Of a stretch of 64,000 nt of DNA, positions 15,601 through 26,785 are shown piece by piece. Position 1 is the stretch's first letter; every line of letters starts with the position of its first letter. The position numbers and the translations under genes were made by a program. The stretch spans positions 286,733 to 350,732 of the forward strand of contig NZ_LGDV01000118.1 in the NCBI RefSeq assembly GCF_001280015.1. The letters run 5' to 3'. The notes under the pieces are model-generated. The model ran no database searches and was not told where the DNA came from. It saw nothing but the letters and a program-made list of their open reading frames with translations. The stretch comes from Streptomyces sp. MMG1121 (GTDB lineage Bacteria > Actinomycetota > Actinomycetes > Streptomycetales > Streptomycetaceae).

Positions 15601-16239
15601 ATGATCGGTACGAGCGGGATCCTCGGTGTGGGCGTGGTGGCACTCGGCATGGTGCTCACGCCCGGACCGAACATGATCTATCTCGTCTCGCGCAGCATCA
15701 CCCAGGGCAGGCGCGCCGGGATGATCTCCCTCGGCGGGGTGGTCCTGGGCTTCGTGGTGTACCTGCTCGCCGCGAACCTGGGCCTGTCGGTCGTCTTCAC
15801 CGCCGTACCCGAGCTGTACGTCGCGGTGAAGCTGGCCGGCGCCGCCTACCTCGCCCACCTGGCCTGGAAGGCCCTGAAGCCGGGCGGCATCTCGGTCTTC
15901 GCCCCGCAGGACGTGCCGCACGACTCGCCGCGCAGGCTGTTCACCATGGGCCTGATGACGAATCTGCTGAACCCGAAGATCGCCGTCATGTACGTCTCCC
16001 TGATCCCCCAGTTCATCGACCTGGACCGGGGCCACGTCCTGCTCCAGGGCCTGTTCCTCGGCTCGGTGCAGATCGTGGTCAGCATCGCGGTGAACCTGGC
16101 CATCGTGCTCGCCGCCGGTACGATCGCCGTCTTCCTCGCCCGCCGCCCCTCCTGGCTCAAGGTGCAGCGCTGTCTGATGGGCACCGTTCTCGGCGCCCTC
16201 GCCCTCTCCCTGGCCGTCGACACCTCGGGCCCGGCCTAG
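15601..16239 (+). CDS. LysE/RhtB family amino-acid exporter
   Basis: A 212-residue inner-membrane exporter with about six hydrophobic segments. Family signatures: LTPGPNMIYLVSRSITQGRRAG near the N-terminus, LAGAAYLAHLAWKAL, and GLMTNLLNPKIAVMYVSLIPQF. It should export an amino acid or homoserine-lactone-like compound by proton antiport; the substrate is unknown. ATG at 15601 has AAGGGGG six bases upstream; an in-frame ATG at 15577 lacks one. Probably controlled by the divergent MocR regulator. Confidence 0.88.
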   Translation: MIGTSGILGVGVVALGMVLTPGPNMIYLVSRSITQGRRAGMISLGGVVLGFVVYLLAANLGLSVVFTAVPELYVAVKLAGAAYLAHLAWKALKPGGISVFAPQDVPHDSPRRLFTMGLMTNLLNPKIAVMYVSLIPQFIDLDRGHVLLQGLFLGSVQIVVSIAVNLAIVLAAGTIAVFLARRPSWLKVQRCLMGTVLGALALSLAVDTSGPA

Positions 16240-16300
16240 CCGACAGGCTCGTCAGGATTCGAGAAGCGCCGGCGCCGGGGCCCGCGTTAGCGTGACCGGC

Positions 16301-18682
<2,382 letters not shown>

Positions 18683-18684
18683 GC

Positions 18685-18702
18685 GCGCCCCCTTTCGGGC
18701 GC
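18685..18702. terminator. Bidirectional hairpin between convergent genes
   Basis: GCGCCC-cctttc-GGGCGC directly follows the UvrA2 stop and touches the stop codon of the convergent RraA-like gene. Confidence 0.45.
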
Positions 18703-19325
18703 TAACCCTCAGCCATGAGGATCTCGTCGATCCGCGCCCGGTGAGCCCTCTCCCAGTCGTCCAGGGTCTCCTCGGCCTCCTTCGCGAGCTTCGCCCGAGC
18801 GGCCCTCACCACCTCCTCCGCGCGCCCGCCCGGCACCACGACCACGCCCTCCTCGTCGGCCACGACCACGTCCCCGGACTCCACTCGCACGCCCCCGCAG
18901 CGCACGGTCTCGTTCAGCGGTCGTACGGCCTTCTTGGCGCCCGGGACCGGGATGATTCCCCGGGCGAAGACGGGGAAGCCGAGGGCGCGGACCTCGGCGA
19001 GGTCGCGGATCAGGCCGTCGGCGACGAACGCCGTCACTCCGCGGCGCCGGGCGACGGCGCACACGTTGCCGCCGGCCAGCGCGTGGTCGAGGTCGCCGGA
19101 CTCGACCACGATCACCGAGCCGGGGCCGGCGCGGTGGATGGCCGCGTGCAGCATGAGGTTGTCGCCGGGCGGGCAGCTGACGGTGAAAGCCGGTCCGGCG
19201 ACGCGCGGTACGGGTTCCCACAGCGGCCGTATCCCGATGTCCATGACCTGCTCCCGGCCGAGGAGGTCGGCGAGGGTGGTGGTGGGGATGTCCCGGAAGG
19301 CGGCGAAGTCCCTGGCGTCGGTCAT
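18702..19325 (-). CDS. RraA-like / 4-hydroxy-4-methyl-2-oxoglutarate aldolase family protein
   Basis: A 207-residue RraA-fold protein. Typical stretches: PTTTLADLLGREQVMD, GDNLMLHAAIHRAGPGSVIVVESGD, GGNVCAVARRRGVTAFVADGLIRDLAEVR (conserved GxxxG and R-D metal/substrate residues), and GDVVVADEEGVVVVP. In E. coli RraA inhibits RNase E; related proteins are HMG/CHA aldolases or dimethylmenaquinone-methyltransferase-like. With G..R and DG.IRD retained, aldolase activity is possible. On the minus strand TAGCGT lies six bases before the ATG (leaderless pattern). Confidence 0.8.
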   Translation of the reverse strand: MTDARDFAAFRDIPTTTLADLLGREQVMDIGIRPLWEPVPRVAGPAFTVSCPPGDNLMLHAAIHRAGPGSVIVVESGDLDHALAGGNVCAVARRRGVTAFVADGLIRDLAEVRALGFPVFARGIIPVPGAKKAVRPLNETVRCGGVRVESGDVVVADEEGVVVVPGGRAEEVVRAARAKLAKEAEETLDDWERAHRARIDEILMAEG

Positions 19326-19430
19326 GGCCGCACGCTATCGCCTGCGGAAAGGCAACGGGCGGGGCCGGGTGACAGCGTGCCGCCAGCATACCGTTACTGA
19401 GTTAGATTTTTAACCCGGCCTCGCGAAGAC

Positions 19431-20045
19431 TCACCCGTCGCCCCTCAGGCCCGCCAGGCCCACCGCCAGTCGCGCGAAGGCCCGCTCGGCCGCCCGTACG
19501 GCGTCCGGCGCCACCTTCTCGACCGGCTCCCCCGCCGCGATCCGCCGCCAGTTCTCCAGGGCGAGGATCCGCTGGACGGCGATGAGCTGCCCCGCCGCCA
19601 GCCGGGCGTCCAGGTCCCCGCCGAGCATCTCGGCGAGCGCCGCCTCCGAGCGCTCCTGATGCCGGTACGCCCGCGCCACCAGGGCCGGGGTGCCGTAGAG
19701 CAGCCGGTGGAAGGCGAGCACCCCCGGGTGGTCGTTCAGCCCGGTGACCGGATCGTGGCGCTCCAGCCCGGCGAGGAAGTTGCGGCGCAGCGCGTCCACC
19801 GGGTCGTCCGTGCCGGCGACCACCCGTGCGGCCTCCGTCTCGTGGTCGGCGATCCGGTGGAGGACCAGGTCCTCCTTGGCGGGGAAGTACCGGAAGAGGG
19901 TCGGCTTGGAGATCCCGGCCGCGGCGGCGACCTCCGCCACGGACACCGCGTCGAAGCCCCGCTCCAGGAACAGCCGCACGGCGATGTCCGACACGTCCTG
20001 GTACATCCGCTGCCTCTTGCGCTCACGCAGGCCCATCTCACCCAT
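19431..20045 (-). CDS. TetR family transcriptional regulator
   Basis: A 204-residue regulator. N-terminal helix-turn-helix (about 5-60): LRERKRQRMYQDVSDIAVRL, FDAVSVAEVAAAAGISKPTLFRYFPAKEDLV. The C-terminal half is the variable all-helical ligand domain. ATG at 20045 follows TAGGCT by seven bases, so translation probably starts leaderless here. The promoter lies in the tail of the upstream double-kinase gene. The target and ligand are unknown; GTTACTGAGTTAGA at 19393-19406, just downstream, is the only unusual sequence nearby. Confidence 0.85.
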   Translation of the reverse strand: MGEMGLRERKRQRMYQDVSDIAVRLFLERGFDAVSVAEVAAAAGISKPTLFRYFPAKEDLVLHRIADHETEAARVVAGTDDPVDALRRNFLAGLERHDPVTGLNDHPGVLAFHRLLYGTPALVARAYRHQERSEAALAEMLGGDLDARLAAGQLIAVQRILALENWRRIAAGEPVEKVAPDAVRAAERAFARLAVGLAGLRGDG

Positions 20046-20055
20046 GGGGCCGAGC

Positions 20056-22359
20056 CTATGCGGGACCACCCGGGCGAGTGGGCCAGGCGAGGGCGGGCGG
20101 CAACCGCGGGTCGTGTCGCCGCCGGGACGACAGGCCCAGGGAGGCGGTGGCGGCGGCGAGGGTCATGGCGTACGAGTCGAGCGCGCGGCGGACGTTGGGG
20201 GCGTCCAGGCTGGCGCCGGTGACCAGGCGGTCGAGGTCGACGTAGGCCGAGCGGACGATCTCGGTCCACCGGTACACGCGCCAGTCCGCCTGCCAGTCCT
20301 TCGTGAACCGTGCGGGCAGCCGCGCCTCCCAGCGGCGGAACATGCGGTCGCGGATCTCCGGCCGGGTCGGGGTGAGGTGCATGTGCCGGACCAGCTCGTA
20401 CAGCGGGTCGCCGACCAGAGCCATCTCCCAGTCGATCAGCGTGAGCACCGGGCCGTCGTCCCGGCGGACCAGGTTCCAGGGGTTCAGGTCGCCGTGCAGC
20501 AGGGCGGGGTCGCGGTCGGTGACCCGGTGCCGGGCGAGGATCTCGCGCAGCCGGGGGGCGTCGGGCAGGCCGAGGAAGCGGGCCAGTTGCTGGGACTCCT
20601 TCGGCAGAGCGGCGACCAGCGCCACGAGCTGCTCGCTGAGCCAGTCGTAGAAGCCGGGCCGGCCGGCCACCGGGTCGACCGGCGCGTAGTCCACCGTCGT
20701 CAGCTGGGCCAACTGGTCGACCAGGCAGTCCGCCTCGTGCGGGCGCAGCCCGTGCACCGGATGCTCGGGTCTGCGTCCCGGATCCCGCCCGGCCTCGTAG
20801 GTGTGCACGGCGAACCGGTCGCCGCGGTAGCGATGGGCGGGATCGGTGGCGTGGCTCTCGCCGAGCGCCAGCACCCGGGGCGCGGCCACGGCGGCCCCGG
20901 ACCGCTCGATCGCCGCGAGGACGGCGTGCTCGCTGAGGAAGCTGCGCTCGCGCCGCAGGACGACGGTCACCTCGCGGCGGACGACGACGGGGAAGGCGGT
21001 GCCGGGCACCCGGATCACGGTGTTGAGATGGGCGGCCCCCTTGAACACCCGCTCGGCCGGCGCCGCCCCTTCGAGAAGGAGCGCCTCCCCGACGGCGGCA
21101 TGCGAAAACCCGGGATGCTCAGGCACCCGCCGGTCAGCAGCCCACGCGATCCCCCCGCCGACACCACCGGGGCCGCCCGCACCCGGCGACGGAAGGCGCA
21201 CGGGCGGGGCGGGCGGGAAGCCAGACCCCGTCAACGCACCCGAAACCCCCCGCCGGAACAGCACCCGCTCGATCTCCCCCCGCTCCGGCACCCGCCCGAG
21301 CCGCAGCACAGCGGCGGCACGGCGCAGGGCCGTGTGGACGGCGGCCGTGGCCGCGTCCAAGGCCGCCTGCCCGAAACGGCCCTCAGCGCCCTCCAGGGAA
21401 CGCGCGGCCCGGATCACCGTGGCGTACAGGCACTGCGCGTACTCGAAGGCGACGTAATGGCGCAGGTCCTTGGCCAGACCGGCCACCGCGGCCGGCCGCA
21501 CCCCGCGCACCGCCCGCTCCCAGGCGTCGACCACCTCACGCCACTGCCGCTCGGGGTAGCGCATCCGCACGAGGTGGACGGCGAGGTCGTGCAACGGGTC
21601 GCCGTAACCGGCCAGTTCCCAGTCCACGCACGTCAGCGGCACGGCACCGGCCGACGGCACGACCAGCGTGCCGCCGTGCAGATCGCCGTGGAGCAGACCG
21701 TACGGCCGCCGGGTCATCGCCGGGACCCGGTCGGCGAACCGGAGCAGGGCGTCCTCGGGCACACCGAGCGCCACGAACAGGCCGCCGTAGCGGCGCCAGT
21801 TGGGCCGGCGGATCTGCTGGTCGGCCTGGTGGGCGAGGGCGCGCAGGAAGCCCTGGGAGTCGGTGTGGTTGCCGGGCCGGCCCGCCGGCAGCGGCGGCAG
21901 TGCCGCACCGCGCACCTGGACGACGGCGGCGAGCAGTTCGGCCACGTCCGTCAGCAGGGCGGCGTCGACCGGTTCGCCGGGTGCGCGCGGCCCGGCCGGC
22001 GAGGTGCCGTCGACATGGCCGAGCACGGCGAAGCCGTCGCCCTCCAGCAGGACTTCCGGCGTGTGCGGCAGCACGGCGCGGACCGCTCGCAGGATCTCCG
22101 GCTCGCTCGGCCAGGTCCGGATCACCACCGGCGGTGCGTCGGCCCGCCGTACCCGTACGGTCACCAGGGTGCCCGGCGCCCGGCCGAGGAGGCGGGCCGG
22201 CGGTCCGGTCAGCGGCAGGACGTGGTCGTCGTGTCCGTGGCCGGTGCGCGTCGGGGGCGTCGCGAGCGCGCGGGCCAAGAACGTCCGGACGACGGCGTCC
22301 GCGCCGACGCGGCCGGCGTGCCCCCCGGCCGCGGCTCGGGGAACAGGCGGTACGCCCAC
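20056..22359 (-). CDS. Tandem double aminoglycoside-phosphotransferase-fold protein
   Basis: A 767-residue protein with two APH/choline-kinase-like domains in one chain. Domain 1 (about 30-360) has the catalytic loop YGLLHGDLHGGTLVV and metal motif VDWELAGYGDPLHDLA. Domain 2 (about 430-730) has ALLHGDLNPWNLVR and LIDWEMALVGDPLYELV. Both retain the HGD aspartate, the following Asn/Gly position and the DW(E) metal ligand, so both could be active. The linker is Pro/Gly-rich. Normal APH proteins are about 260-350 residues with one domain. The substrate is unknown. GTG at 22359 has GGAG seven bases upstream. Confidence 0.8.
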   Translation of the reverse strand: MGVPPVPRAAAGGHAGRVGADAVVRTFLARALATPPTRTGHGHDDHVLPLTGPPARLLGRAPGTLVTVRVRRADAPPVVIRTWPSEPEILRAVRAVLPHTPEVLLEGDGFAVLGHVDGTSPAGPRAPGEPVDAALLTDVAELLAAVVQVRGAALPPLPAGRPGNHTDSQGFLRALAHQADQQIRRPNWRRYGGLFVALGVPEDALLRFADRVPAMTRRPYGLLHGDLHGGTLVVPSAGAVPLTCVDWELAGYGDPLHDLAVHLVRMRYPERQWREVVDAWERAVRGVRPAAVAGLAKDLRHYVAFEYAQCLYATVIRAARSLEGAEGRFGQAALDAATAAVHTALRRAAAVLRLGRVPERGEIERVLFRRGVSGALTGSGFPPAPPVRLPSPGAGGPGGVGGGIAWAADRRVPEHPGFSHAAVGEALLLEGAAPAERVFKGAAHLNTVIRVPGTAFPVVVRREVTVVLRRERSFLSEHAVLAAIERSGAAVAAPRVLALGESHATDPAHRYRGDRFAVHTYEAGRDPGRRPEHPVHGLRPHEADCLVDQLAQLTTVDYAPVDPVAGRPGFYDWLSEQLVALVAALPKESQQLARFLGLPDAPRLREILARHRVTDRDPALLHGDLNPWNLVRRDDGPVLTLIDWEMALVGDPLYELVRHMHLTPTRPEIRDRMFRRWEARLPARFTKDWQADWRVYRWTEIVRSAYVDLDRLVTGASLDAPNVRRALDSYAMTLAAATASLGLSSRRRHDPRLPPALAWPTRPGGPA

Positions 22360-22554
22360 GGGCCGCTCCAGGGTCGGTCACGCGAAAGGGAAGGGCGAAA
22401 GGGATGGGCCGGGCCGTTCGAGCGGCCGGGCGGTGGTCCGCCACTCGGCTGTGTGCCAGGCCGGCGGCCGGGGTCCGGCGCGTCGCCGTTCCCCGTCGTT
22501 CCCTGCGCGCGCGTACGCACGATGTCCGGGCGGTGGCCCGGATGTGTCGGCATG

Positions 22555-23280
22555 CTAGCCCACCGGACGACCGCTCCGGAGCAGCCTCAACAGGGGTTCG
22601 AGCGACTGTACGACCAACTCGGCGCCCGCCGCCCGCAGGTCGTGCTCCTTGCGTTCGTTGCGCGCGTAGCCGAGGAACGGCACGCCCGCCTCCCGGGCCG
22701 CGGCCAGATCCGAGGGGGCGTCGCCGATCATCAGCGCGGCCTCGGGCGGGGCGCCCATCGCGCTCAGGGCCCGGTGCACACAGTGCGGGTGTGGCTTGAG
22801 GTGGTGCAGTTGCTCGGTACGGCCGTACAGGTGAGGGGTGAAGCAGCCGGTGAGGCCGCGGGTGTCCAGGTAGGTGCGGGCCACGCGGGGCGAGTTGTTG
22901 GTGGTGACGGCGAGCCGGGCGCCGACGGCCGACCAGGTGCGGATCAGCGGATCGGCGTACGCGGTGGGCAGGGCGGAGGCGGCGGCCCGCAGCTCCTCCT
23001 GGGTGAGCCGTTCCTCCAGCCCGGCGACGAGGTCGCTGCCCGGGCGCCGACGGCCCACGGCGCGCAGGACCACCTGCGGGTCCAGGGTGTCCCGTTCGGC
23101 GTCCGTGAGCAGTCCGTGCAGACCCTGCCGCTCCAGCCACTCCACCAGGTCGGCGGCCACCCGCTCCGCCCGGTGCCCGGCGAACAGCCGGCAGATCGGC
23201 CCGTCGAAGTCCCACAGTACGAACCGCGCAGATGTGATCAGGTCCCGAAGCTTCTCGATCTCGTTCGCATCAGAAGTCAC
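22555..23280 (-). CDS. devB: HAD-family hydrolase, DevB-like
   Basis: A 241-residue HAD phosphatase. Motif I is FVLWDFDGPICRLFAG (nucleophile and acid/base aspartates), motif II LAVTTNNS, the lysine is in HHLKPHPHCVHRAL, and motif III is ALMIGDAPSDLAAAREAGVPFLGY. Its GTG overlaps the stop of the upstream GntR gene by one base (TAGTG), so it is translationally coupled. In S. coelicolor the equivalent operon is devA-devB, where devB encodes a putative phosphatase; the symbol rests on that synteny and on the devA match. The substrate is unknown. Confidence 0.82.
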   Translation of the reverse strand: MTSDANEIEKLRDLITSARFVLWDFDGPICRLFAGHRAERVAADLVEWLERQGLHGLLTDAERDTLDPQVVLRAVGRRRPGSDLVAGLEERLTQEELRAAASALPTAYADPLIRTWSAVGARLAVTTNNSPRVARTYLDTRGLTGCFTPHLYGRTEQLHHLKPHPHCVHRALSAMGAPPEAALMIGDAPSDLAAAREAGVPFLGYARNERKEHDLRAAGAELVVQSLEPLLRLLRSGRPVG

Positions 23281-24155
23281 TAGGAGAGTGTCAGGTCCGT
23301 GGTGATGGTTTCCCAGAGGGCGTCGAACCACTTCCGCGATTGCTCCACGAACGCCGCGTCCCGCTGTCCGGCCCGCTGCTCGAAGGAGAACAGCAGGGAC
23401 TCGGAGCCCAGCGTGTCCCACATCTCCAGCGTCCCGCTGTCGGTCGGCTCCGCGCGGCGCGTGATCATGTAGTGCGCGAACAGCGCCTCCGCCTCGTTGA
23501 GCAGGTACAGCTTGACCGGCGGGGTGAACGGCAGCGCCCGGAAGGTGACGTGGACGTCGATGCCGTGGGTGCCGCGCAGCGCCTGGAGGTTGTACTGGAG
23601 CACCTGCCCCTGGGCGTTGCGCATCGCCAGCCAGCGCTGGTGCACCGCGTCGTCCTCCTCGCTCCCGGCGTCCACCGAGACCGGGAAGGCGAGGTTGATG
23701 TCCCGGCTGGGCAGCAGGATGCGGGCGTCGATCCTGGCCGGTCTCAGCCGGCCCTCGTGGATCAGCCGCAGCGGCTCGCCGAGCGCGGGGATCAGGCTCT
23801 GCGCGGTCAGGCAGACGGCGTCGATGCGCACGTGCGGCGCCGAGAACGCCTCGGTCAGCCGGGGCGCGAGCGCCACCATGGTGGGCTGCGGCCCCTCGCG
23901 GGCGGGCCGCTGCTCGGCGACCCGCGGCGGACTGCCCTTGCTGACGTCGCTGAGCAGCCCGTCCTCCTGGAGCACGCGCAGCGCCTGGCGCACGGCACCC
24001 CGCTCGACCCCGAACTCCCCCGCCAGCTCGGCCTGGGTCGGCAGCCGCGCGCCGGGGCGCAGCGTGCCGGCGCGGATGCGTTCGCGCAGGGTGTCGGCGA
24101 TCTCCTGGGGCGTGCGTCTTCTGCTGCCGTTCACTGCCACATGCTCCTGAGTCAC
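23280..24155 (-). CDS. devA: GntR-like developmental regulator DevA
   Basis: A 291-residue regulator. GntR winged helix at about 12-75 (EIADTLRERIRAGTLRPGARLPTQAELAGEFGVERGAVRQALRVLQEDGLL). The C-terminal domain (about 90-285) is shared with the paralogue at 24271 (PHVRIDAVCLT, GEPLRLIHEGRL, PFTPPVKLYLLNEAEALF, DAAFVEQSRKWFDALW). S. coelicolor DevA (SCO4190) is required for proper aerial hyphae and represses itself. GTG at 24155 was chosen: TAGCGT lies six bases upstream and the next residues (TQEHVAVNG) align with the paralogue start (DPEHVSVNG). It forms an operon with devB. Confidence 0.85.
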   Translation of the reverse strand: MTQEHVAVNGSRRRTPQEIADTLRERIRAGTLRPGARLPTQAELAGEFGVERGAVRQALRVLQEDGLLSDVSKGSPPRVAEQRPAREGPQPTMVALAPRLTEAFSAPHVRIDAVCLTAQSLIPALGEPLRLIHEGRLRPARIDARILLPSRDINLAFPVSVDAGSEEDDAVHQRWLAMRNAQGQVLQYNLQALRGTHGIDVHVTFRALPFTPPVKLYLLNEAEALFAHYMITRRAEPTDSGTLEMWDTLGSESLLFSFEQRAGQRDAAFVEQSRKWFDALWETITTDLTLS

Positions 24156-24228
24156 GACCAAACGCTACAACTCTGATCCATCCATGGAGAGTTGCCCAGA
24201 AGTTGTTCACGCATAGCTGCCAAGCACG

Positions 24229-24249
24229 GCCAACTTGGCCGGAGTTGGC
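24229..24249. promoter_or_regulatory. Inverted repeat upstream of devA
   Basis: GCCAACT-TGGCCGG-AGTTGGC lies 74-94 bp before the devA start. The same half sites (GCCAACT/AGTTGGC) form the repeat upstream of devE at 25266-25282. Because devA is known to repress itself, a shared DevA/DevE operator is likely but unproven. Confidence 0.45.
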
Positions 24250-24270
24250 TGCCACACACGTGCCCGGCGA

Positions 24271-25179
24271 CTATGCGCCGAACCGCAGCTCCGAGCTGAT
24301 CGTCCCCCACAGCGCGTCGAACCACCGGCGCGACTGCTCCACGAACGCGGCGTCCCGCGGCCCGGCCTGCCCCTCGAAGGCGAACAGCATCGAGCGGGTG
24401 CCGTCGGCGTCGTACAGCTCCAGGTGCTCGTGCTCGATCTCCCGCTCGCCCCGCTTGAGCGTGTAGTAGGCGAACAGCGCCTCCGAGCCGTTCAGCAGAT
24501 ACAGCTTGACCGGCGGGGTGAACGGCAGCGCCCGGAAGGAGACGCGGACGTCGATGCCGTGCGTGGTCAGCAGGGCCAGCAGGTTCTGCCGCAGCACCTG
24601 GCCCTGGGCGTTGCGCTGGGCCAGCCAGCGGCGGTGCAGCAGACCGCGGTCGTCGGCGGCCACCGGCGCCGGGAAGGCGAGGGCGATGTCACGGCTGGGC
24701 AGCAGCACCCGGACGTCGATCTTGGCCGGTTTCAGCCGTCCCTCGTGGATCAGCCGCAGCGGCTCGCCGACGGCCAGCGTGAGCGAGACCGAGGTCAGAC
24801 AGAGCGCGTCGATCCGCACGTGCGGCGCGGCGAAGGCGGCGGCGATGCGGGGCGCGAGCCCGACCATGGTGGGCTGCGGCACGGCGCCCGGACCGGCCGG
24901 GAGAGACGCGGGCCCCGGCACCGCCGCCACCGTGGCCGGGCTGCCTTTGGACACGTTGGTGAGCAGCCGCTCGGCCTGAAGGATGCGCAAGGCCTGCCGT
25001 ACGGCCGCGCGCTCGACGCCGAACTCGTCGGCCAGCCTGGCCTGGGTGGGCATGCGCTGCCCCGGCCGCAGCACCCCGGACCTGATCCGGCTGCGCAGTT
25101 CGTCGGCTATGTCGAGATGGGACGAGCGGGACTGCTGTGACCTCGTCCGCCCATTGACGGAGACGTGCTCCGGGTCCAC
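24271..25179 (-). CDS. devE: GntR-like regulator, DevA paralogue (DevE)
   Basis: A 302-residue regulator. Winged helix at about 22-90 (DIADELRSRIRSGVLRPGQRMPTQARLADEFGVERAAVRQALRIL). The same C-terminal domain as DevA follows, with near-identical blocks such as LPFTPPVKLYLLN and DAAFVEQSRRWFDALWGTI. It matches devE (SCO4188), the developmental paralogue recorded beside devA in S. coelicolor. GTG at 25179 has TAGTGT six bases upstream, mirroring devA, so the two promoters as well as the proteins are duplicates. It is transcribed toward devA, 115 bp apart. Confidence 0.82.
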   Translation of the reverse strand: MDPEHVSVNGRTRSQQSRSSHLDIADELRSRIRSGVLRPGQRMPTQARLADEFGVERAAVRQALRILQAERLLTNVSKGSPATVAAVPGPASLPAGPGAVPQPTMVGLAPRIAAAFAAPHVRIDALCLTSVSLTLAVGEPLRLIHEGRLKPAKIDVRVLLPSRDIALAFPAPVAADDRGLLHRRWLAQRNAQGQVLRQNLLALLTTHGIDVRVSFRALPFTPPVKLYLLNGSEALFAYYTLKRGEREIEHEHLELYDADGTRSMLFAFEGQAGPRDAAFVEQSRRWFDALWGTISSELRFGA

Positions 25180-25265
25180 GGAGAAACACTACAACTTCCC
25201 GCCAACTTACGGCAGTTCGCCGGTAGCTGGTTATGAGCCGCTTCCGCGCGGAGATAAGTACAGTG

Positions 25266-25282
25266 AAGTTGGCTGCCAACTT
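25266..25282. promoter_or_regulatory. Perfect 17-bp inverted repeat upstream of devE
   Basis: AAGTTGG-CTG-CCAACTT, 87-103 bp before the devE start. A further CCAACTT lies at 25203-25209. It shares half sites with the repeat upstream of devA. Confidence 0.5.
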
Positions 25283-25373
25283 GCACGACATGGTCGAGCT
25301 TCCCAGTGGTTGGCCGATCGGGCTTCCTTCCGGAGGGGAGCCGGGAGCCCGGGCAGGGGACGGCCACCGAAGC

Positions 25374-25451
25374 GCACAGTCACAACTGAACACGACATGG
25401 CACAGCCACAACTGAACACCGCACAGCACAGTCACAACTGAACAGCTCGCT
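25374..25451. repeat. Three tandem 26-bp repeats
   Basis: The core CACAACTGAAC starts at 25381, 25407 and 25433, exactly 26 bp apart. The full unit begins GCACAGTCACAACTGAAC and ends around CGCACA. The third unit diverges after 25444. It lies in the 308-bp gap (25180-25487) between devE and the 3' end of the Eis-like gene and is A/C-rich for this genome. No CRISPR-like spacers separate the units. Confidence 0.75.
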
Positions 25452-25487
25452 ACGGATGAAAGTCAGGGCAGCCGGGAGAAGGGAACC

Positions 25488-26735
25488 TCAGAAGAGGTCC
25501 GGGCACCACGGGAGCCCGGGCGAGCGGAACAGGGCGTCGGCCTTCCGGGCGGCGCCCTCTCGTTCTTCCCGGACCCGCCCGAGCGCCGCGAGCCGTACGA
25601 ACGACTCACCGCCGAGCCACACGGTGCCCAACTCCCCCACACCGAGGGCGAGATCGGCGCTCTCGGAGGTCGGCGTACAGGACGCGCCCGCCTCGGAGGC
25701 CTCCAGCCGGAACCGTCCGCCGGCCGGCCCGTCCCGGTCGGAGACCTCCAGCACCACCGCTCCCGCCGCCTCGTACGTCCGCGCCTCCAGGGCCCGTACG
25801 ACGTCCAGGATCCGCAGCCACAGCCAGTCCGTGTGCTCGGTGACGCGGGCCGCGCGGGGGTCGGGCAGGAGGTGGGGCAGCAGGTCGTCCGGGGCACGTC
25901 CGTCGCTGCGCACCTCGGTCACCCAGTCGATCGAGCACAGGAAGTGCCACAGGGCGCGCTCGGCCGCCGGGGTGACGGCGAGCAGCCAGTCCACGACGAT
26001 CGTGTCGCCCGGCTGGTTGCCGGGCCAGGCGTGCTCGCACCGGTACGACACCAGACCCTCGACCTCGCCGGAGGCGGAGCGGTAGACGGCCTGGAACGGC
26101 TCGGTCCAGTCCGGACGGGCGGGCAGGGCACCGGTCGCCACCTCCCACCACGCCGCGGTACGGCTGACCGCGCCGGGCCGGCCGGCCCGGAACCGCTCGT
26201 GCAGCTCGGGGCCCAGCTTGCGCACCTCGGCGCCGTCCACCAGCTCGATCCGGCCCCCGTCCACGGGACCGGCCCAGCGCGGGTCGAGGCCCGTCCGGGG
26301 CACCTCGACGGTCCACTTGGCGGCCCAGGTCGCCGGGCCGAAGCCGTAGCGGCCGTAGATCGGGTACTCGGCGGCGATCAGCGTGGCCACGACGTCACCG
26401 CGCTCTTTCGCCGCCGCGAGGTCCCGGCTCAGCATGCGGGTGAGCAGGCCCTGGCGGCGGTGCGTGGGGCTGACGGTGGCACCGGAGACGGCGTTCGCGG
26501 GGACGAACGCGCCGCCCACCGCGGTGACTTCCTGCGGGAAGGAGCGCAGGGTCGCCACGCACCGCTCGCCGTCGAAGGCACCGATCAGCCGGGAGGACCC
26601 CTCGGTGTCCAGCCGACGGTTGCGCTGCACCTGCGCATCGCGCGGAGTGGGCGGGCTCAGGAAGCCGATGTTCACGGCCCGCAGCCAGTTCTCGTACTCG
26701 GAGTCGCCGACAGCCCGCACGTCCAGGTCGCTCAT
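25488..26735 (-). CDS. Eis-like GNAT N-acetyltransferase
   Basis: A 415-residue protein with the Eis architecture: an N-terminal GNAT domain with the acetyl-CoA loop [19 protein letters not shown] (about residues 85-105) and [16 protein letters not shown], a second GNAT-like domain in the middle, and an SCP-like C-terminal domain ending in a Phe carboxylate (PWCPDLF), which in Eis serves as the catalytic base. Eis proteins acetylate lysines or aminoglycosides at several positions; the natural substrate here is unknown. TATCGT lies six bases before the ATG (leaderless pattern). Confidence 0.87.
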   Translation of the reverse strand: MSDLDVRAVGDSEYENWLRAVNIGFLSPPTPRDAQVQRNRRLDTEGSSRLIGAFDGERCVATLRSFPQEVTAVGGAFVPANAVSGATVSPTHRRQGLLTRMLSRDLAAAKERGDVVATLIAAEYPIYGRYGFGPATWAAKWTVEVPRTGLDPRWAGPVDGGRIELVDGAEVRKLGPELHERFRAGRPGAVSRTAAWWEVATGALPARPDWTEPFQAVYRSASGEVEGLVSYRCEHAWPGNQPGDTIVVDWLLAVTPAAERALWHFLCSIDWVTEVRSDGRAPDDLLPHLLPDPRAARVTEHTDWLWLRILDVVRALEARTYEAAGAVVLEVSDRDGPAGGRFRLEASEAGASCTPTSESADLALGVGELGTVWLGGESFVRLAALGRVREEREGAARKADALFRSPGLPWCPDLF

Positions 26736-26785
26736 CGGCCCACGATAGGCAGGCGTCCGCGCGGGTGTCGCCCCGTTTTCCGCCC

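Noticed and set aside
22209..22553. Minus-strand 114-codon ORF before the double APH gene
   Set aside because: Overlaps the APH start in another frame; Pro/Arg/Thr-rich shadow composition.
19744..23283. Plus-strand 1179-codon open frame
   Set aside because: Entirely antisense to the double APH, devB and TetR genes, which have recognisable domains and catalytic motifs.
25374..25451. CRISPR array
   Set aside because: Units are directly adjacent without unique spacers, too few, and no cas genes are present.
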